DNA of 64,000 bases, taken from Nitrobacteraceae bacterium AZCC 1564. Its GTDB lineage: Bacteria; Pseudomonadota; Alphaproteobacteria; Rhizobiales; Xanthobacteraceae. The notes under the pieces are model-generated. The model was not told the DNA's origin. It ran no database searches and saw nothing but the letters and a program-made list of their open reading frames with translations. Position numbers and translations under genes: made by a program. Each line of letters starts with the position of its first letter. Within the stretch, counting starts at the first letter, position 1. The stretch spans positions 2,681,001 through 2,745,000 of the forward strand of contig JBAGRR010000001.1 in the NCBI GenBank assembly GCA_036924835.1, in the 5' to 3' direction. Below, piece by piece: positions 16,241 through 25,513 of this stretch.

Positions 16241-19120
16241 TTACTCCGCAGCTTCCACGACAGGGGCGATCCGTCGTGAATTTCGTGCCTGTTCCTCATA
16301 AGACTTCTGCCATTCGCTCGGCCCATTTGACGGTGAGATCTGAACTGCCGTCACCTTATACTCTGGACAGTTCGTCGCCCAGTCCGAGAAATCCGTCGTG
16401 ATCACGTTGGCCTGAGTGTCCGGATGATGGAACGTCGTATAGACGACCCCGGGGGCAACCCGATCCGTGATCAAGGCACGCAATGTGGTCTCACCGGCGC
16501 GGCTTGCAAGCTTAACCCAGTCTCCGTCGCGCACGCCGCGCTGCTCGGCGTCGTGCGGGTGCATTTCGAGGCGGTCTTCCGGGTGCCAAACGACGTTGTC
16601 AGTGCGCCGGGTCTGCGCGCCGACATTGTATTGGCTAAGAATGCGCCCCGTGGTCAATAGCAGCGGGAAGCGCGGGCCGGTACGCTCGTCAGTGGCAACA
16701 TATTCGGTGATGACAAACTTGCCCTTGCCTCGGACAAAGTGGTCGATGTGCATAACCGGCGTTCCCTCCGGCGCCTTCTCGTTGCACGGCCACTGGACTG
16801 AACCCATTTCGTCGAGCTTCGCATAGGAAACGCCGGCAAAGGTCGGTGTCAGTGCTGCGATCTCATCCATGATCTGCGATGGATGATCGTACTTCATTTC
16901 GAAGCCCATTGCCTTGGCGAGGCCGATGGTCACCTCCCAGTCGGCGAACCCGTTGCGAGGGCTCATCACCTTGCGGACGCGCTGAATGCGACGTTCCGCA
17001 TTGGTGAAGGTGCCGTCCTTCTCAAGGAACGTGGAGCCGGGCAGGAAGACGTGCGCATAGTTGGCGGTCTCGTTCAGGAACAAGTCGTGGACGATGACGC
17101 ATTCCATCGCCGATAGCGCCGCAACGACGTGCGTAGTGTTTGGATCGGACTGAAGAATGTCCTCACCTTGAACATAAAGCCCCATGAACGAGCCATCGAG
17201 CGCTGCATCGAACATATTCGGAATGCGCAGGCCAGGCTCCTTGTTGAGCTGAACGCCCCACATCGCTTCGAACGTCTCGCGAACTGCATCGGTTTCGATG
17301 TGCCGATAGCCCGGCAATTCGTGCGGGAACGAGCCCATGTCGCACGAACCCTGCACGTTGTTCTGGCCGCGCAGCGGATTCACACCAACACCCGGACGAC
17401 CAACATTACCGGTGGCCATCGCCAGGTTGGCAATCGCCATCACCGTCGTCGATCCCTGGCTATGTTCTGTGACGCCCAGGCCATAATAAATCGCACCATT
17501 TCCGCCGGTTGCAAATAACCGGGCCGTCGCGCGCAATTCCTTCGGGTCAACGCCCGTGACAACCGCTGTCGCCTCAGGGCTGTTCTTCGACAGCGAGACG
17601 AAGCTCGCCCAGCCTTCGAACTCGCTCCAGTCGCAGCGTTCGCGAACGAAGGCCTCATTAACGAGGCCCTCTGTCACGATCACGTGCGCCAATGCCGTAA
17701 GAACAGCAACATTGGTGCCGGGCATCAGGGCCAGATGGTGCTGAGCTTCGATATGCGCCGAACGCACCATGTCGGTACGACGCGGATCGATCACGATGAG
17801 CTTCGCGCCCTGCCTCAACCGCTTTTTCAGCCGCGACGCGAACACCGGATGGCCGTCGGTCGGGTTGGCGCCGATGATGATGACGACATCAGTTTCTTCG
17901 ACCGAATCGAAATCCTGCGTTCCTGCGGACGTTCCAAACGTCTGCGACAGGCCATAGCCGGTTGGGGAGTGGCAGACGCGGGCGCAGGTATCGACGTTAT
18001 TGTTGCCGAACCCGGCGCGGATCAGCTTTTGTACAAGGAAGGTTTCTTCATTCGTGCAGCGTGAAGACGTGATGCCTCCGACCGCATCCCGGCCGTACTT
18101 TTCCTGGATGCGCTTGAATTCAGATGCTGCATAATTAAACGCCTCATCCCATGACACTTCACGCCAGGGATCGGTGATCTTGCTGCGGATCATGGGCTTG
18201 AGGATGCGCTCCTTGTGGGTCGTGTATCCCCAGGCAAACCGGCCTTTCACGCAGGAGTGGCCGCGATTGGCCTTGCCGTCCTTGTACGGCACCATGCGAA
18301 CGACTTCCTCACCGCGCATTTCAGCCTTGAATGCGCAGCCAACGCCGCAATAGGCGCACGTCGTGACCACCGAATGCTCGGGCTGGCCGATCTCGATGAC
18401 GGATTTTTCCGTGAGCGTTGCAGTCGGGCAGGCCTGAACGCACGCACCGCACGACACGCATTCCGAACCGAGGAAGCTCTCGCTCATGCCCGGAGATACA
18501 CGACTGTCGAAGCCACGACCGGAAATCGTCAGCGCAAAGGTGCCTTGAACCTCTTCACAGGTGCGCACGCAACGCGAGCAGACGATGCATTTTGATGGAT
18601 CGTAAGTGAAGTAAGGATTGGACTCGTCCTTTGGCATCCAGTTCTCATTGGCGACGCCGCCGGACTTGGCGAATACATGGTTCTCGCCCTCATAACCATA
18701 GCGCACATCGCGCAGGCCAACCGCGCCCGCCATATCCTGCAATTCACAGTCGCCGTTTGCGGCACAGGTGAGACAATCGAGCGGATGGTCGGAGATATAG
18801 AGCTCTATCACGCCTTTGCGCAGTCGCTTCAGCCGATCGGTCTGCGTGTGCACGACGAGGCCATCCATCACCGGCGTTGTGCAGGACGCTGGCGTTCCGG
18901 CCCGGCCCTCGATTTCGACGAGGCACATCCGGCACGAACCGAAGGCGTCGACCATGTCGGTCGCGCAGAGCTTAGGGATCTCAGTTCCCATCTCCATCGC
19001 GGCGCGCATGATCGAAGTACCCTCCGGCACCGTTACGGCTTGCCCATCGATCGTCAGCGTGACTGTCCTCCCGCTCTTCGAGCGCGGCGTCCCGTAATCG
19101 ACTTCATGAATGAGAGACAT
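16241..19120 (-). CDS. fdsA: FdsA, formate dehydrogenase alpha (Mo-bisMGD, Fe-S) subunit
   Basis: Catalytic subunit that oxidises formate to CO2 and passes electrons through Fe-S clusters to FdsB; 959 residues, full length. In order: a 2Fe-2S ferredoxin domain (Cys52, Cys63, Cys66, Cys80), a NuoG-like His-Cys3 cluster (HPLDCLTCAANGDC, ~112-125), two 4Fe-4S motifs (CIVCSRCVRTC ~178-188 and CVSCGACVQACP ~221-232), a further cluster (CAYCGVGC ~255-262), then the molybdopterin domain with the Mo-ligand Cys383 followed by His384 in CARVCHSPTG. This matches the bacterial NAD-linked FdsABG type. It lies 12 nt after fdsB. Confidence 0.97.
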   Translation of the reverse strand: MSLIHEVDYGTPRSKSGRTVTLTIDGQAVTVPEGTSIMRAAMEMGTEIPKLCATDMVDAFGSCRMCLVEIEGRAGTPASCTTPVMDGLVVHTQTDRLKRLRKGVIELYISDHPLDCLTCAANGDCELQDMAGAVGLRDVRYGYEGENHVFAKSGGVANENWMPKDESNPYFTYDPSKCIVCSRCVRTCEEVQGTFALTISGRGFDSRVSPGMSESFLGSECVSCGACVQACPTATLTEKSVIEIGQPEHSVVTTCAYCGVGCAFKAEMRGEEVVRMVPYKDGKANRGHSCVKGRFAWGYTTHKERILKPMIRSKITDPWREVSWDEAFNYAASEFKRIQEKYGRDAVGGITSSRCTNEETFLVQKLIRAGFGNNNVDTCARVCHSPTGYGLSQTFGTSAGTQDFDSVEETDVVIIIGANPTDGHPVFASRLKKRLRQGAKLIVIDPRRTDMVRSAHIEAQHHLALMPGTNVAVLTALAHVIVTEGLVNEAFVRERCDWSEFEGWASFVSLSKNSPEATAVVTGVDPKELRATARLFATGGNGAIYYGLGVTEHSQGSTTVMAIANLAMATGNVGRPGVGVNPLRGQNNVQGSCDMGSFPHELPGYRHIETDAVRETFEAMWGVQLNKEPGLRIPNMFDAALDGSFMGLYVQGEDILQSDPNTTHVVAALSAMECVIVHDLFLNETANYAHVFLPGSTFLEKDGTFTNAERRIQRVRKVMSPRNGFADWEVTIGLAKAMGFEMKYDHPSQIMDEIAALTPTFAGVSYAKLDEMGSVQWPCNEKAPEGTPVMHIDHFVRGKGKFVITEYVATDERTGPRFPLLLTTGRILSQYNVGAQTRRTDNVVWHPEDRLEMHPHDAEQRGVRDGDWVKLASRAGETTLRALITDRVAPGVVYTTFHHPDTQANVITTDFSDWATNCPEYKVTAVQISPSNGPSEWQKSYEEQARNSRRIAPVVEAAE

Positions 19121-19132
19121 TCGCGGTGTCCT

Positions 19133-20692
19133 TTATTCAGCGGCCTGCAGACGCGTCGGCGTCGCACCGAAATCCTCGGGGAAATGTTTCAGCGCGCTCA
19201 TCACCGGATATGGCGTGAAACCTCCGAGCGCGCAGAGTGATCCGAACTTCATCGTGTTACAGAGATCTTCGAGCACCGTGATGTTCTTCGCGGTCTCGAT
19301 CCCGGCGCGAATTTTGTCGACCGTTTCAACGCCACGCGTTGAACCGATGCGGCAGGGCGTGCACTTGCCGCAGGATTCGATGGCGCAGAACTCCATCGCG
19401 AACCGCGCTTGCTTCGACATGTCGACGCTGTCGTCAAACACGACAATGCCGCCATGACCGATCAGGCCGTCACGTGCAGCGAACGCTTCGTAGTCGAACG
19501 GCGTGTCAAACAGCGCCCGCGGAAAGTAAGCTCCGAGCGGTCCACCTACCTGCACCGCGCGAACGGGACGACCACTGGCAGTCCCACCACCAACGTCATC
19601 GATCAGTTCACCGAGCGTGGTGCCGAAGGCAACTTCGAACAATCCGCCATGCTTGATGTTGCCCGCAAGCTGGATCGGCATCGTGCCGCGCGAGCGGCCC
19701 ATGCCGAAATCGGCGTAAGCCTTGGCGCCTTCTGACAAGATGAAGGGAATCGCTGCGAACGAGAGCACGTTGTTGATGACCGTCGGTTTACCAAACAGGC
19801 CCTTGTGTGCGGGCAGCGGGGGCTTGGCACGCACAATGCCGCGCTTGCCCTCTAAGCTCTCCAGCAGCGACGTTTCCTCGCCGCAGACGTAAGCGCCCGC
19901 TCCCATCCGCACTTCGAGATCGAAGGCGTGATTTGATCCCGCCACGCGCGCGCCGAGTAGGCCAGCCTTTTTGGCAACCTCGATCGCCGTCTTCATGGCT
20001 GCAATAGCATGAGGATATTCCGAGCGGATATAGATGTATCCCTTGGTCGCGCCGACGGCGATGCCGGCGATCGTCATGCCCTCGATCAGCACGAAGGGAT
20101 CGCCTTCCATGATCATCCGGTCAGCAAAGGTGCCGCTGTCGCCCTCATCCGCGTTGCACACGATGTATTTCTGTGGGCCAGCCGCCTGAGCAACGGTCTT
20201 CCACTTGATACCTGTCGGAAAACCGGCGCCGCCGCGCCCACGCAAACCCGACTTCAACACTTCATCGATAATCGCATCGCGGCCGAGCGTCAGTGCCCGC
20301 TCAAGCCCCTTGATGCCGCCATGGACGCGATAGTCGTCCACCGATTCCGGATCGACCACGCCGCAACGCGCGAACGTCAGCCGCGTCTGCCGCTTTAGCC
20401 ATGGCATGTCGTCCGTAAAACCGTGCCGCAACGGATGCGTACCACCATCGTTCACTGCGGCATCAAGCAGAGAGGCCACATCGCCAACCGTGACGGGTCC
20501 ATACGCGACTCGGCCCGCAGATGTGGCGACCTCAACCATCGGCTCCAGCCAAAGCAGTCCACGTGATCCGGTGCGTACAAGCTCGACATCAAGACCCCGG
20601 CGACCGGCTTCAGCAAGCATCGCGCAGGCGACATCATCCGCGCCGACCGCAACGGCAGCGGCGTCTTTCGGGATATAAAGACGAAGGGTCAT
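19133..20692 (-). CDS. fdsB: FdsB, formate dehydrogenase beta (FMN/NAD-binding) subunit
   Basis: Diaphorase subunit that reduces NAD+; 519 residues. The N-terminal ~125 residues form a thioredoxin-like domain, followed by a NuoF-like core: glycine-rich NADH-binding GRGGAGFPTGIKWK near 172, FMN-binding NADEGDSGTFADR near 200 and GAGAYVCGEETSLLESLEG near 270, and the 4Fe-4S motif ESCGKCTPCRIG near 440. The ATG overlaps the fdsG stop (ATGA). Confidence 0.97.
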   Translation of the reverse strand: MTLRLYIPKDAAAVAVGADDVACAMLAEAGRRGLDVELVRTGSRGLLWLEPMVEVATSAGRVAYGPVTVGDVASLLDAAVNDGGTHPLRHGFTDDMPWLKRQTRLTFARCGVVDPESVDDYRVHGGIKGLERALTLGRDAIIDEVLKSGLRGRGGAGFPTGIKWKTVAQAAGPQKYIVCNADEGDSGTFADRMIMEGDPFVLIEGMTIAGIAVGATKGYIYIRSEYPHAIAAMKTAIEVAKKAGLLGARVAGSNHAFDLEVRMGAGAYVCGEETSLLESLEGKRGIVRAKPPLPAHKGLFGKPTVINNVLSFAAIPFILSEGAKAYADFGMGRSRGTMPIQLAGNIKHGGLFEVAFGTTLGELIDDVGGGTASGRPVRAVQVGGPLGAYFPRALFDTPFDYEAFAARDGLIGHGGIVVFDDSVDMSKQARFAMEFCAIESCGKCTPCRIGSTRGVETVDKIRAGIETAKNITVLEDLCNTMKFGSLCALGGFTPYPVMSALKHFPEDFGATPTRLQAAE

Positions 20693-21180
20693 TTGCGTGC
20701 CTCCGCGAGCAGTCCCTGGAGGCGGCGTTCGTCAACGCGGCCGACGACGCGACCATCGAGCATCGCCGCCGGGGCGACGGCACACAGGCCCAGGCAATAC
20801 ACATGCTCAAGCGTGACTTGCCCATCCAAGGAGGTGCTGCCGACCTTGATTCCAAGGCCTTTTTCAGCGCACGCGGCAATGTGGTCGCCGCCCATCGACT
20901 GGCAGGCCTCGGCGCCACACAGTTTAAGCACATGCTTGCCCGCCGGTTCGCGGCGGAAATCATGGTAAAACGTGGCAACCCCGTGCACCTCGGCGCGCGA
21001 CAAATTCAGGGCATGGGCGATCATGGGAAGCACCGATTCAGGCACGCATCCGAATTCTTCCTGCAATTCATGGAGAATGGGTAACAGGGGCCCTTCGATC
21101 TCCTTGATCTCCTCGATGATCTCAAGGGCCCGGTCGGCGTTCCACGGTTTATTCGGTGCCATCTGGCTAACCACTTCCAT
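20689..21180 (-). CDS. fdsG: FdsG, formate dehydrogenase gamma (2Fe-2S) subunit
   Basis: A NuoE-like thioredoxin-fold subunit of 163 residues carrying one 2Fe-2S cluster. Ligands are visible in LKLCGAEACQSMGG (Cys pair about 5 apart) and YCLGLCAVAPAAM. It is first in the fds operon, next to the divergent LysR gene. An internal ATG at 21162 is an alternative start; neither has a strong ribosome site. Confidence 0.95.
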   Translation of the reverse strand: MEVVSQMAPNKPWNADRALEIIEEIKEIEGPLLPILHELQEEFGCVPESVLPMIAHALNLSRAEVHGVATFYHDFRREPAGKHVLKLCGAEACQSMGGDHIAACAEKGLGIKVGSTSLDGQVTLEHVYCLGLCAVAPAAMLDGRVVGRVDERRLQGLLAEARK

Positions 21181-21241
21181 CTAAATTCTAATTTTGAAAC
21201 GTTCTACAATGTGGTCTGTTTAATCAAGCTGGCGCCGCCCA

Positions 21242-21254
21242 TGCTGCGATAGCA
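21242..21254. promoter_or_regulatory. Candidate LysR-type T-N11-A operator between fds operon and lysR
   Basis: TGCTGCGATAGCA is an interrupted palindrome (TGCT-N5-AGCA) with the T-N11-A form of LysR-family sites. It lies in the 185-nt divergent promoter region of fdsG and the regulator, 62 nt before fdsG. No promoter hexamers were assigned. Confidence 0.35.
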
Positions 21255-21365
21255 AAAGCTGATCAAACACCCCGACAAAGCCATCAAGGCAACGTGCCCG
21301 TAGGCTTATTCTGTTCAGTCCGATCCGAATGCTGCATGCTAAGAACAGCTGACCTGAGCCCCTGA

Positions 21366-22286
21366 ATGATCGACAAGCTGGAATTCCTAATCGCCCTGGC
21401 CCACGAAAAACACTTCGGGCGCGCGGCCGAGAGCTGCAACGTCAAACAGCCGACGCTCTCAGCCGGCATCAAGCAACTTGAGGATTCGCTGGGATTGCTC
21501 CTCGTTAACCGAGGCTCGCGCTTTCAGGGATTAACATCTGACGGTGAACGGGTGCTCGAATGGGCCCGCCGCATTGTCGGCGAGGCCCGCGCCATGGAAA
21601 AGGATATCAAGGCGCTCAAGCACGGATTGGTGGGGCATCTGCGAATCGCCGCCATTCCAACCGCACTGGCGATGACGGCCAGCCTGACAACGCCGTTTCG
21701 GGCTCGTCATCCGGACGTGCGCTTCACGATCGTCTCCAGAACGTCCATCGAAATCCTTCGGCTGCTCGAAAACCTCGAGGTCGACGCTGGTCTCACCTAT
21801 CTCGACAATGAGCCTCTCGGCAACGTCAACACCGTGCCGCTCTACCGCGAGAACTATCGGCTGCTCACATCGGCAGATGGCGCTTTAGGCGATCGCGAAA
21901 GCGTGACATGGGCCGAGGTGGCGGACATTCCGCTGTGCCTGCTGACGCCCGATATGCAGAACCGGCGCATCATCGACCGCATGCTTCAGCAAGCCGGCGC
22001 CACAGCATCGCCGATGCTGGAATCGAATTCGATGATCGTGCTCTACGCGCATGTGAGGACGGGACGCTGGGCGAGCATTATGCCGGCACTGCTGGCGGAA
22101 ACCCTGGGCCTGACCGACCGTGTCCGCTCAATCCCCATCGTCGAACCCAACCACGGCTATTCGGTCGGCTTGGTTGTGCCCTATCGCGAGCCGATGACGC
22201 CCCTGACAGCCGCACTCACTGAGGAAGCAAAAATTCTTGCCAAAGAGATCGCCCGATCGGGCATCCATCCGCAAACAGTACGCTAA
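21366..22286 (+). CDS. LysR-family regulator, likely controls the fds operon
   Basis: A 306-residue DNA-binding regulator. The winged helix-turn-helix is at residues 1-60 (FGRAAESCNVKQPTLSAGIK), followed by the linker helix and a periplasmic-binding-like effector domain (about 90-295; HLRIAAIPTALAMTA at its start). It is divergent from fdsGBA-fdhD-fdsD with a 185-nt shared promoter region, the same arrangement as fdsR next to fds genes in other proteobacteria. The inducer is expected to be formate or a related signal, by context only. Confidence 0.88.
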   Translation: MIDKLEFLIALAHEKHFGRAAESCNVKQPTLSAGIKQLEDSLGLLLVNRGSRFQGLTSDGERVLEWARRIVGEARAMEKDIKALKHGLVGHLRIAAIPTALAMTASLTTPFRARHPDVRFTIVSRTSIEILRLLENLEVDAGLTYLDNEPLGNVNTVPLYRENYRLLTSADGALGDRESVTWAEVADIPLCLLTPDMQNRRIIDRMLQQAGATASPMLESNSMIVLYAHVRTGRWASIMPALLAETLGLTDRVRSIPIVEPNHGYSVGLVVPYREPMTPLTAALTEEAKILAKEIARSGIHPQTVR

Positions 22287-22434
22287 GGCCAAATCAACCC
22301 GCAGAAGGTAGTCGCGCGGACACCTGGAAACGCGCCTCGGCACATTCACCTGATGGTTCACAATTCACGCATTCCGCAAGAAATTTTGACTGCCGCACTG
22401 AGCTTGCGACTTGCTGGCCCTGCCCGCTCTTGTT

Positions 22435-22455
22435 GAGTTCGCGATGATTGAACTC
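22435..22455 (-). terminator. Weak hairpin after regA
   Basis: GAGTTC / GAACTC with a 9-nt loop, starting 8 nt after the regA stop on the minus strand. It has no T-run, so termination is uncertain. Confidence 0.3.
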
Positions 22456-22462
22456 GTTTGGC

Positions 22463-23002
22463 TCACTTCATCCGAATTTTTGCCAATTTGCGCGCCAGTG
22501 TCCGCCGGTGCATGCCCAAACGACGTGCCGTCTCGGAGATGTTAAATTCAGTATCGACCAAGGCCTCATGGATATGCTCCCACTCCAGATTCTTGATCGA
22601 GGTTGGCCGGCTGGATAGTTCGACCGAGGCATCCCCCTCAGCCCTGCGGAACGCCGCTTCGATATCATCCGTGTTGGAAGGCTTCGCCAGATAATGACAA
22701 GCGCCGAGCTTGATGGCTTCCACAGCGGTCGCGATGCTCGCAAATCCCGTGAGGACAACGATCTTCATATCAGGATCGCGCGCATGAAGCATCTTCACGC
22801 ATTCCAGCCCGGACCCGTTGGCAAGCTTGAGATCGATGACAGCATATTGGGGCGAGAAGCCGGTGAGAAGGGATTCCAGATCGTCGATGCGTTGGCACTG
22901 CCGGACATCATAGCCCCGGCGTTCGAACGACTTACCCAATGCTCTTGCGAACGATGCGTCGTCTTCGACGATCAGAAGGCGGCGATCAATGTCCATATCC
23001 AC
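22463..23002 (-). CDS. regA: RegA/ActR/PrrA-type redox response regulator
   Basis: A 179-residue regulator. The receiver domain is intact (Asp14/Asp15 in LLIVEDDASF, phospho-Asp57 in YAVIDLKLANGSG, Lys in YLAKPSNTDD). After a short linker comes a Fis-type helix-turn-helix (ISETARRLGMHRRTLARKL). Family members control respiration, photosynthesis, nitrogen and carbon fixation genes according to redox state. It overlaps the 3' end of the kinase gene upstream by 17 nt and is the last gene of the cyo-surf1-reg operon. The genome may carry another RegSR pair, so this could be a dedicated cyo copy. Confidence 0.9.
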   Translation of the reverse strand: MDMDIDRRLLIVEDDASFARALGKSFERRGYDVRQCQRIDDLESLLTGFSPQYAVIDLKLANGSGLECVKMLHARDPDMKIVVLTGFASIATAVEAIKLGACHYLAKPSNTDDIEAAFRRAEGDASVELSSRPTSIKNLEWEHIHEALVDTEFNISETARRLGMHRRTLARKLAKIRMK

Positions 23003-24263
23003 CTCGGGGCGACAACGAATCCAGCGGTAACGTCAGGGTCACAACCGCACCTCCATTTGGAGCGTTCTCCGCTGTGACCACTCCGCCGAGTTTACGAATA
23101 ACATTCACGACCAGAAACAGTCCGAGGCCGCTTCCAGGCCGTCCCTTGCTCGACTGGTAAGGCTTTCCAAATGCCGCCAGCATTTCTTTGCTGAAGCCCG
23201 ATCCTTGGTCACTCACCGCCAGAACAATATTGTCGTCGATCCGGGCAACCCTCGCCCTGACCAACTTTGGAGATGCCTCTAACGCGTTGTCAAACAAATT
23301 GAAAATGACTTGCTTGAGGGTGGCGTCAGAGACGATCACCGCATCATCACCGAACGCATTCGTATACTCGAATCGCAATGGTGAACGGATCATCTGCCAT
23401 TCTTCCGCCAGCGTATCGAAGAATGTATTAACCGAGGTCCGCAGTGTCCCCTCGCCCCGCGCTTCGCCTGAAGACATCAGAATGCCGGATACGATGGTTT
23501 TGCATCGCTCCACCTGCAGCTGCATTTCTGCGATTTCCTGCGAAGTTTCGGGGGCCTCATTAAGAGATGGCATGTGCTGCCAATCATTCAAGATCACCGA
23601 CAACGTCGCCAGCGGTGTTCCGAGCTCATGCGCCGCGCCGGACGCAAGCAGGCCCATGCGGACGATATGATCTTCTTCAGCGGATTGCTGACGCAAGCCC
23701 GCGAGATGGGCATCGCGCGCGCGAAGGTTCCGGTTAATGCGGCTAATGAAGAAGACAAGGAGCGTCGCGGACAGCAGGAAGCAAATAAAGGTGCCCTGCA
23801 TGTGCAGCTTGGCGAAGCCGATGCCCTGCTCGGGGAAGATATCCCTGTAGGCGACGCTCAACCAAACGAAACAGCCGCTGGTAATGACGACCAGCGTCCA
23901 GGTTGACCAGGCATCAAGCAGCACCGCCCCAAGCGTGACCTGAAGAAGATAAAGCGAAACGAAGGGGTTCGCCGCACCGCCAGTGAGATAAAGCTGAACC
24001 GTGAGAGCGGCGACATCGAGCAACAGAGCGAGAAATAATTCCGTGTTGCTCACCATGTCGTGGCGATAATGCCGGCTCAAGCTAAAGATATTGAGGCCGA
24101 CCAGGAAGGCGATCACGATCGCGAGTTCGGTCAATGGCAGTGCAATTCCAAACCAGAAATGCACAACGAGGATCGTCACGATCTGGCCGATGACCGCCAG
24201 CCATCGAAGCTGGACAAGAAGAAGCAGGTTCTTCTTGTCGGTGACATGATCAATGGAATTCAT
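22986..24263 (-). CDS. regB: RegB/ActS/PrrB-type redox sensor histidine kinase
   Basis: A 425-residue membrane kinase with about six TM helices in residues 20-180, including the family's quinone-site signature GGAANPFVSLYLLQ (about 95-108). Phospho-acceptor His212 lies in ASGAAHELGTPLATL and an HATPase domain with DQGSGFS and GRPGSGLGLFLV closes the protein. A cysteine (Cys254, VERCKTIVSG) sits after the H-box, where RegB has its redox-active Cys; I judge this equivalent but it needs alignment. It starts 33 nt after surf1. Confidence 0.91.
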   Translation of the reverse strand: MNSIDHVTDKKNLLLLVQLRWLAVIGQIVTILVVHFWFGIALPLTELAIVIAFLVGLNIFSLSRHYRHDMVSNTELFLALLLDVAALTVQLYLTGGAANPFVSLYLLQVTLGAVLLDAWSTWTLVVITSGCFVWLSVAYRDIFPEQGIGFAKLHMQGTFICFLLSATLLVFFISRINRNLRARDAHLAGLRQQSAEEDHIVRMGLLASGAAHELGTPLATLSVILNDWQHMPSLNEAPETSQEIAEMQLQVERCKTIVSGILMSSGEARGEGTLRTSVNTFFDTLAEEWQMIRSPLRFEYTNAFGDDAVIVSDATLKQVIFNLFDNALEASPKLVRARVARIDDNIVLAVSDQGSGFSKEMLAAFGKPYQSSKGRPGSGLGLFLVVNVIRKLGGVVTAENAPNGGAVVTLTLPLDSLSPRGGYGH

Positions 24264-24296
24264 CCAGCCTTACTACTGAAAATTGCGCGGCAGCGC

Positions 24297-25133
24297 TCAG
24301 GTGATTGTTCGCCCGGAATGCGGTTTGCGCAAGGTCCATTCCTGCCGCGCCGCATAAGCCATCCATCCCAGGAGCATGAGCGCAAGGCCGAACCAGGTTA
24401 TTGCGTAAATCAAATGGTTGTTCGGAAAAGAGATCACGGTCAATCCCCCGACTGGCAATGTCCGGGGGTCCGCAGAGGCATCCGCATCGATAAAATAAGG
24501 TGCGACATCCTTTGTTATCCCGCGCGATCGCGCGATAGCGTCCACATCGCGAGAATACCAGCGATCAGCTGCTGGATCGTTCTTCCTGAGGAATCCACCG
24601 CCCGGCTCACTGATGCGCAGCAAGCCGGTGACGGTCGTTACACCATCGGGCGCCTTCAGAGCCTCATGGAGATCTTGCTCGGAAGGAACAAACCCCCGAT
24701 TGATCAACACCGAGAAGCCGTCGCTGGTTCGGAACGGCGCTATCACCCAGTAACCCGGGCCTCGTTCAGTGACCGCCTTGGCCAAAGTCGCTCGGCTGTC
24801 GAGAAACCGCCCTTTCACATCAACATGGCGATACTCATCATCGGTGGCGTTGACGTGGGCCCAAGCTGACGGACCGGGAGCAGGTACCGGAGCCGCATGA
24901 ACGCGCTGGTCTACCCTTTCAATCAGATCGAGCTTCCAGACGCGCCGCTCAAGCTGCCAAACGCCCAGCGCGCTGAGAATCGCAACACCAACAACGGCTG
25001 CGACACCGAGCGCGATTAGCTTTCGCGCGGACGACCGCGAACTGTTCGAGGTCTCTTCTTCGAGACGCGGAGCCGCGCGGGAAGATATCTGTCCTCCAAC
25101 CATTGCCTCGCGGGTCTCGAAGATGATCATCAT
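24297..25133 (-). CDS. SURF1-family oxidase assembly protein
   Basis: A 278-residue membrane protein that assists haem-copper oxidase assembly. It has two TM helices (about 38-57 and 243-262) enclosing a large periplasmic domain. Family motifs are GVWQLERRVWKLDLI after the first helix, GPGYWVIAPFR, VLINRGFVP and NNHLIYAITWFGLALML. The start overlaps the cyoD stop by 4 nt (ATGA), placing it firmly in the cyo operon. The N-terminus has an extra ~30-residue cytoplasmic segment. Confidence 0.92.
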   Translation of the reverse strand: MMIIFETREAMVGGQISSRAAPRLEEETSNSSRSSARKLIALGVAAVVGVAILSALGVWQLERRVWKLDLIERVDQRVHAAPVPAPGPSAWAHVNATDDEYRHVDVKGRFLDSRATLAKAVTERGPGYWVIAPFRTSDGFSVLINRGFVPSEQDLHEALKAPDGVTTVTGLLRISEPGGGFLRKNDPAADRWYSRDVDAIARSRGITKDVAPYFIDADASADPRTLPVGGLTVISFPNNHLIYAITWFGLALMLLGWMAYAARQEWTLRKPHSGRTIT

Positions 25134-25513
25134 GGCATTTGGCTCATGTCATGACCGGCCATCATGTTGGCGTTGAGGTGATACATCACCCACAGTGAAC
25201 CGGAGAGCGTGATGACCACGATCACGATGGTGAAGAGCAGCGCCATCAACGTCCAGCCGCTTTCGGACTTCGCGTTCATATGCAGAAAGCAAATCATGTG
25301 AACGACAATCTGTGCAGCAGCAAGGGCCATGATGATGACCGACGTGAGCGGCTTGTTCTCGATCACGCCGTTCATCACGAGGTAAAATGGGATCGCGGTC
25401 AGTATCACCGACAGCCAGAACCCGACCATGTAACTCCGCAGCGAGCCGTGCGCGTGATCGTCGGCATGGGAATGGTTGTGGGGGACGTTCCCGGCGTGGG
25501 TATCAGCACTCAT
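25130..25513 (-). CDS. cyoD: CyoD, quinol oxidase subunit IV
   Basis: A 127-residue subunit with a His-rich N-terminus (HNHSHADDHAHG) and three TM helices, including HMICFLHMNAKSESGW, typical of cytochrome o oxidase subunit IV. The start at 25513 overlaps the cyoC stop (ATGA). A much longer frame (to 26020) opens in this register but runs antiparallel through cyoC codons in another frame and is not coding. Confidence 0.94.
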   Translation of the reverse strand: MSADTHAGNVPHNHSHADDHAHGSLRSYMVGFWLSVILTAIPFYLVMNGVIENKPLTSVIIMALAAAQIVVHMICFLHMNAKSESGWTLMALLFTIVIVVITLSGSLWVMYHLNANMMAGHDMSQMP

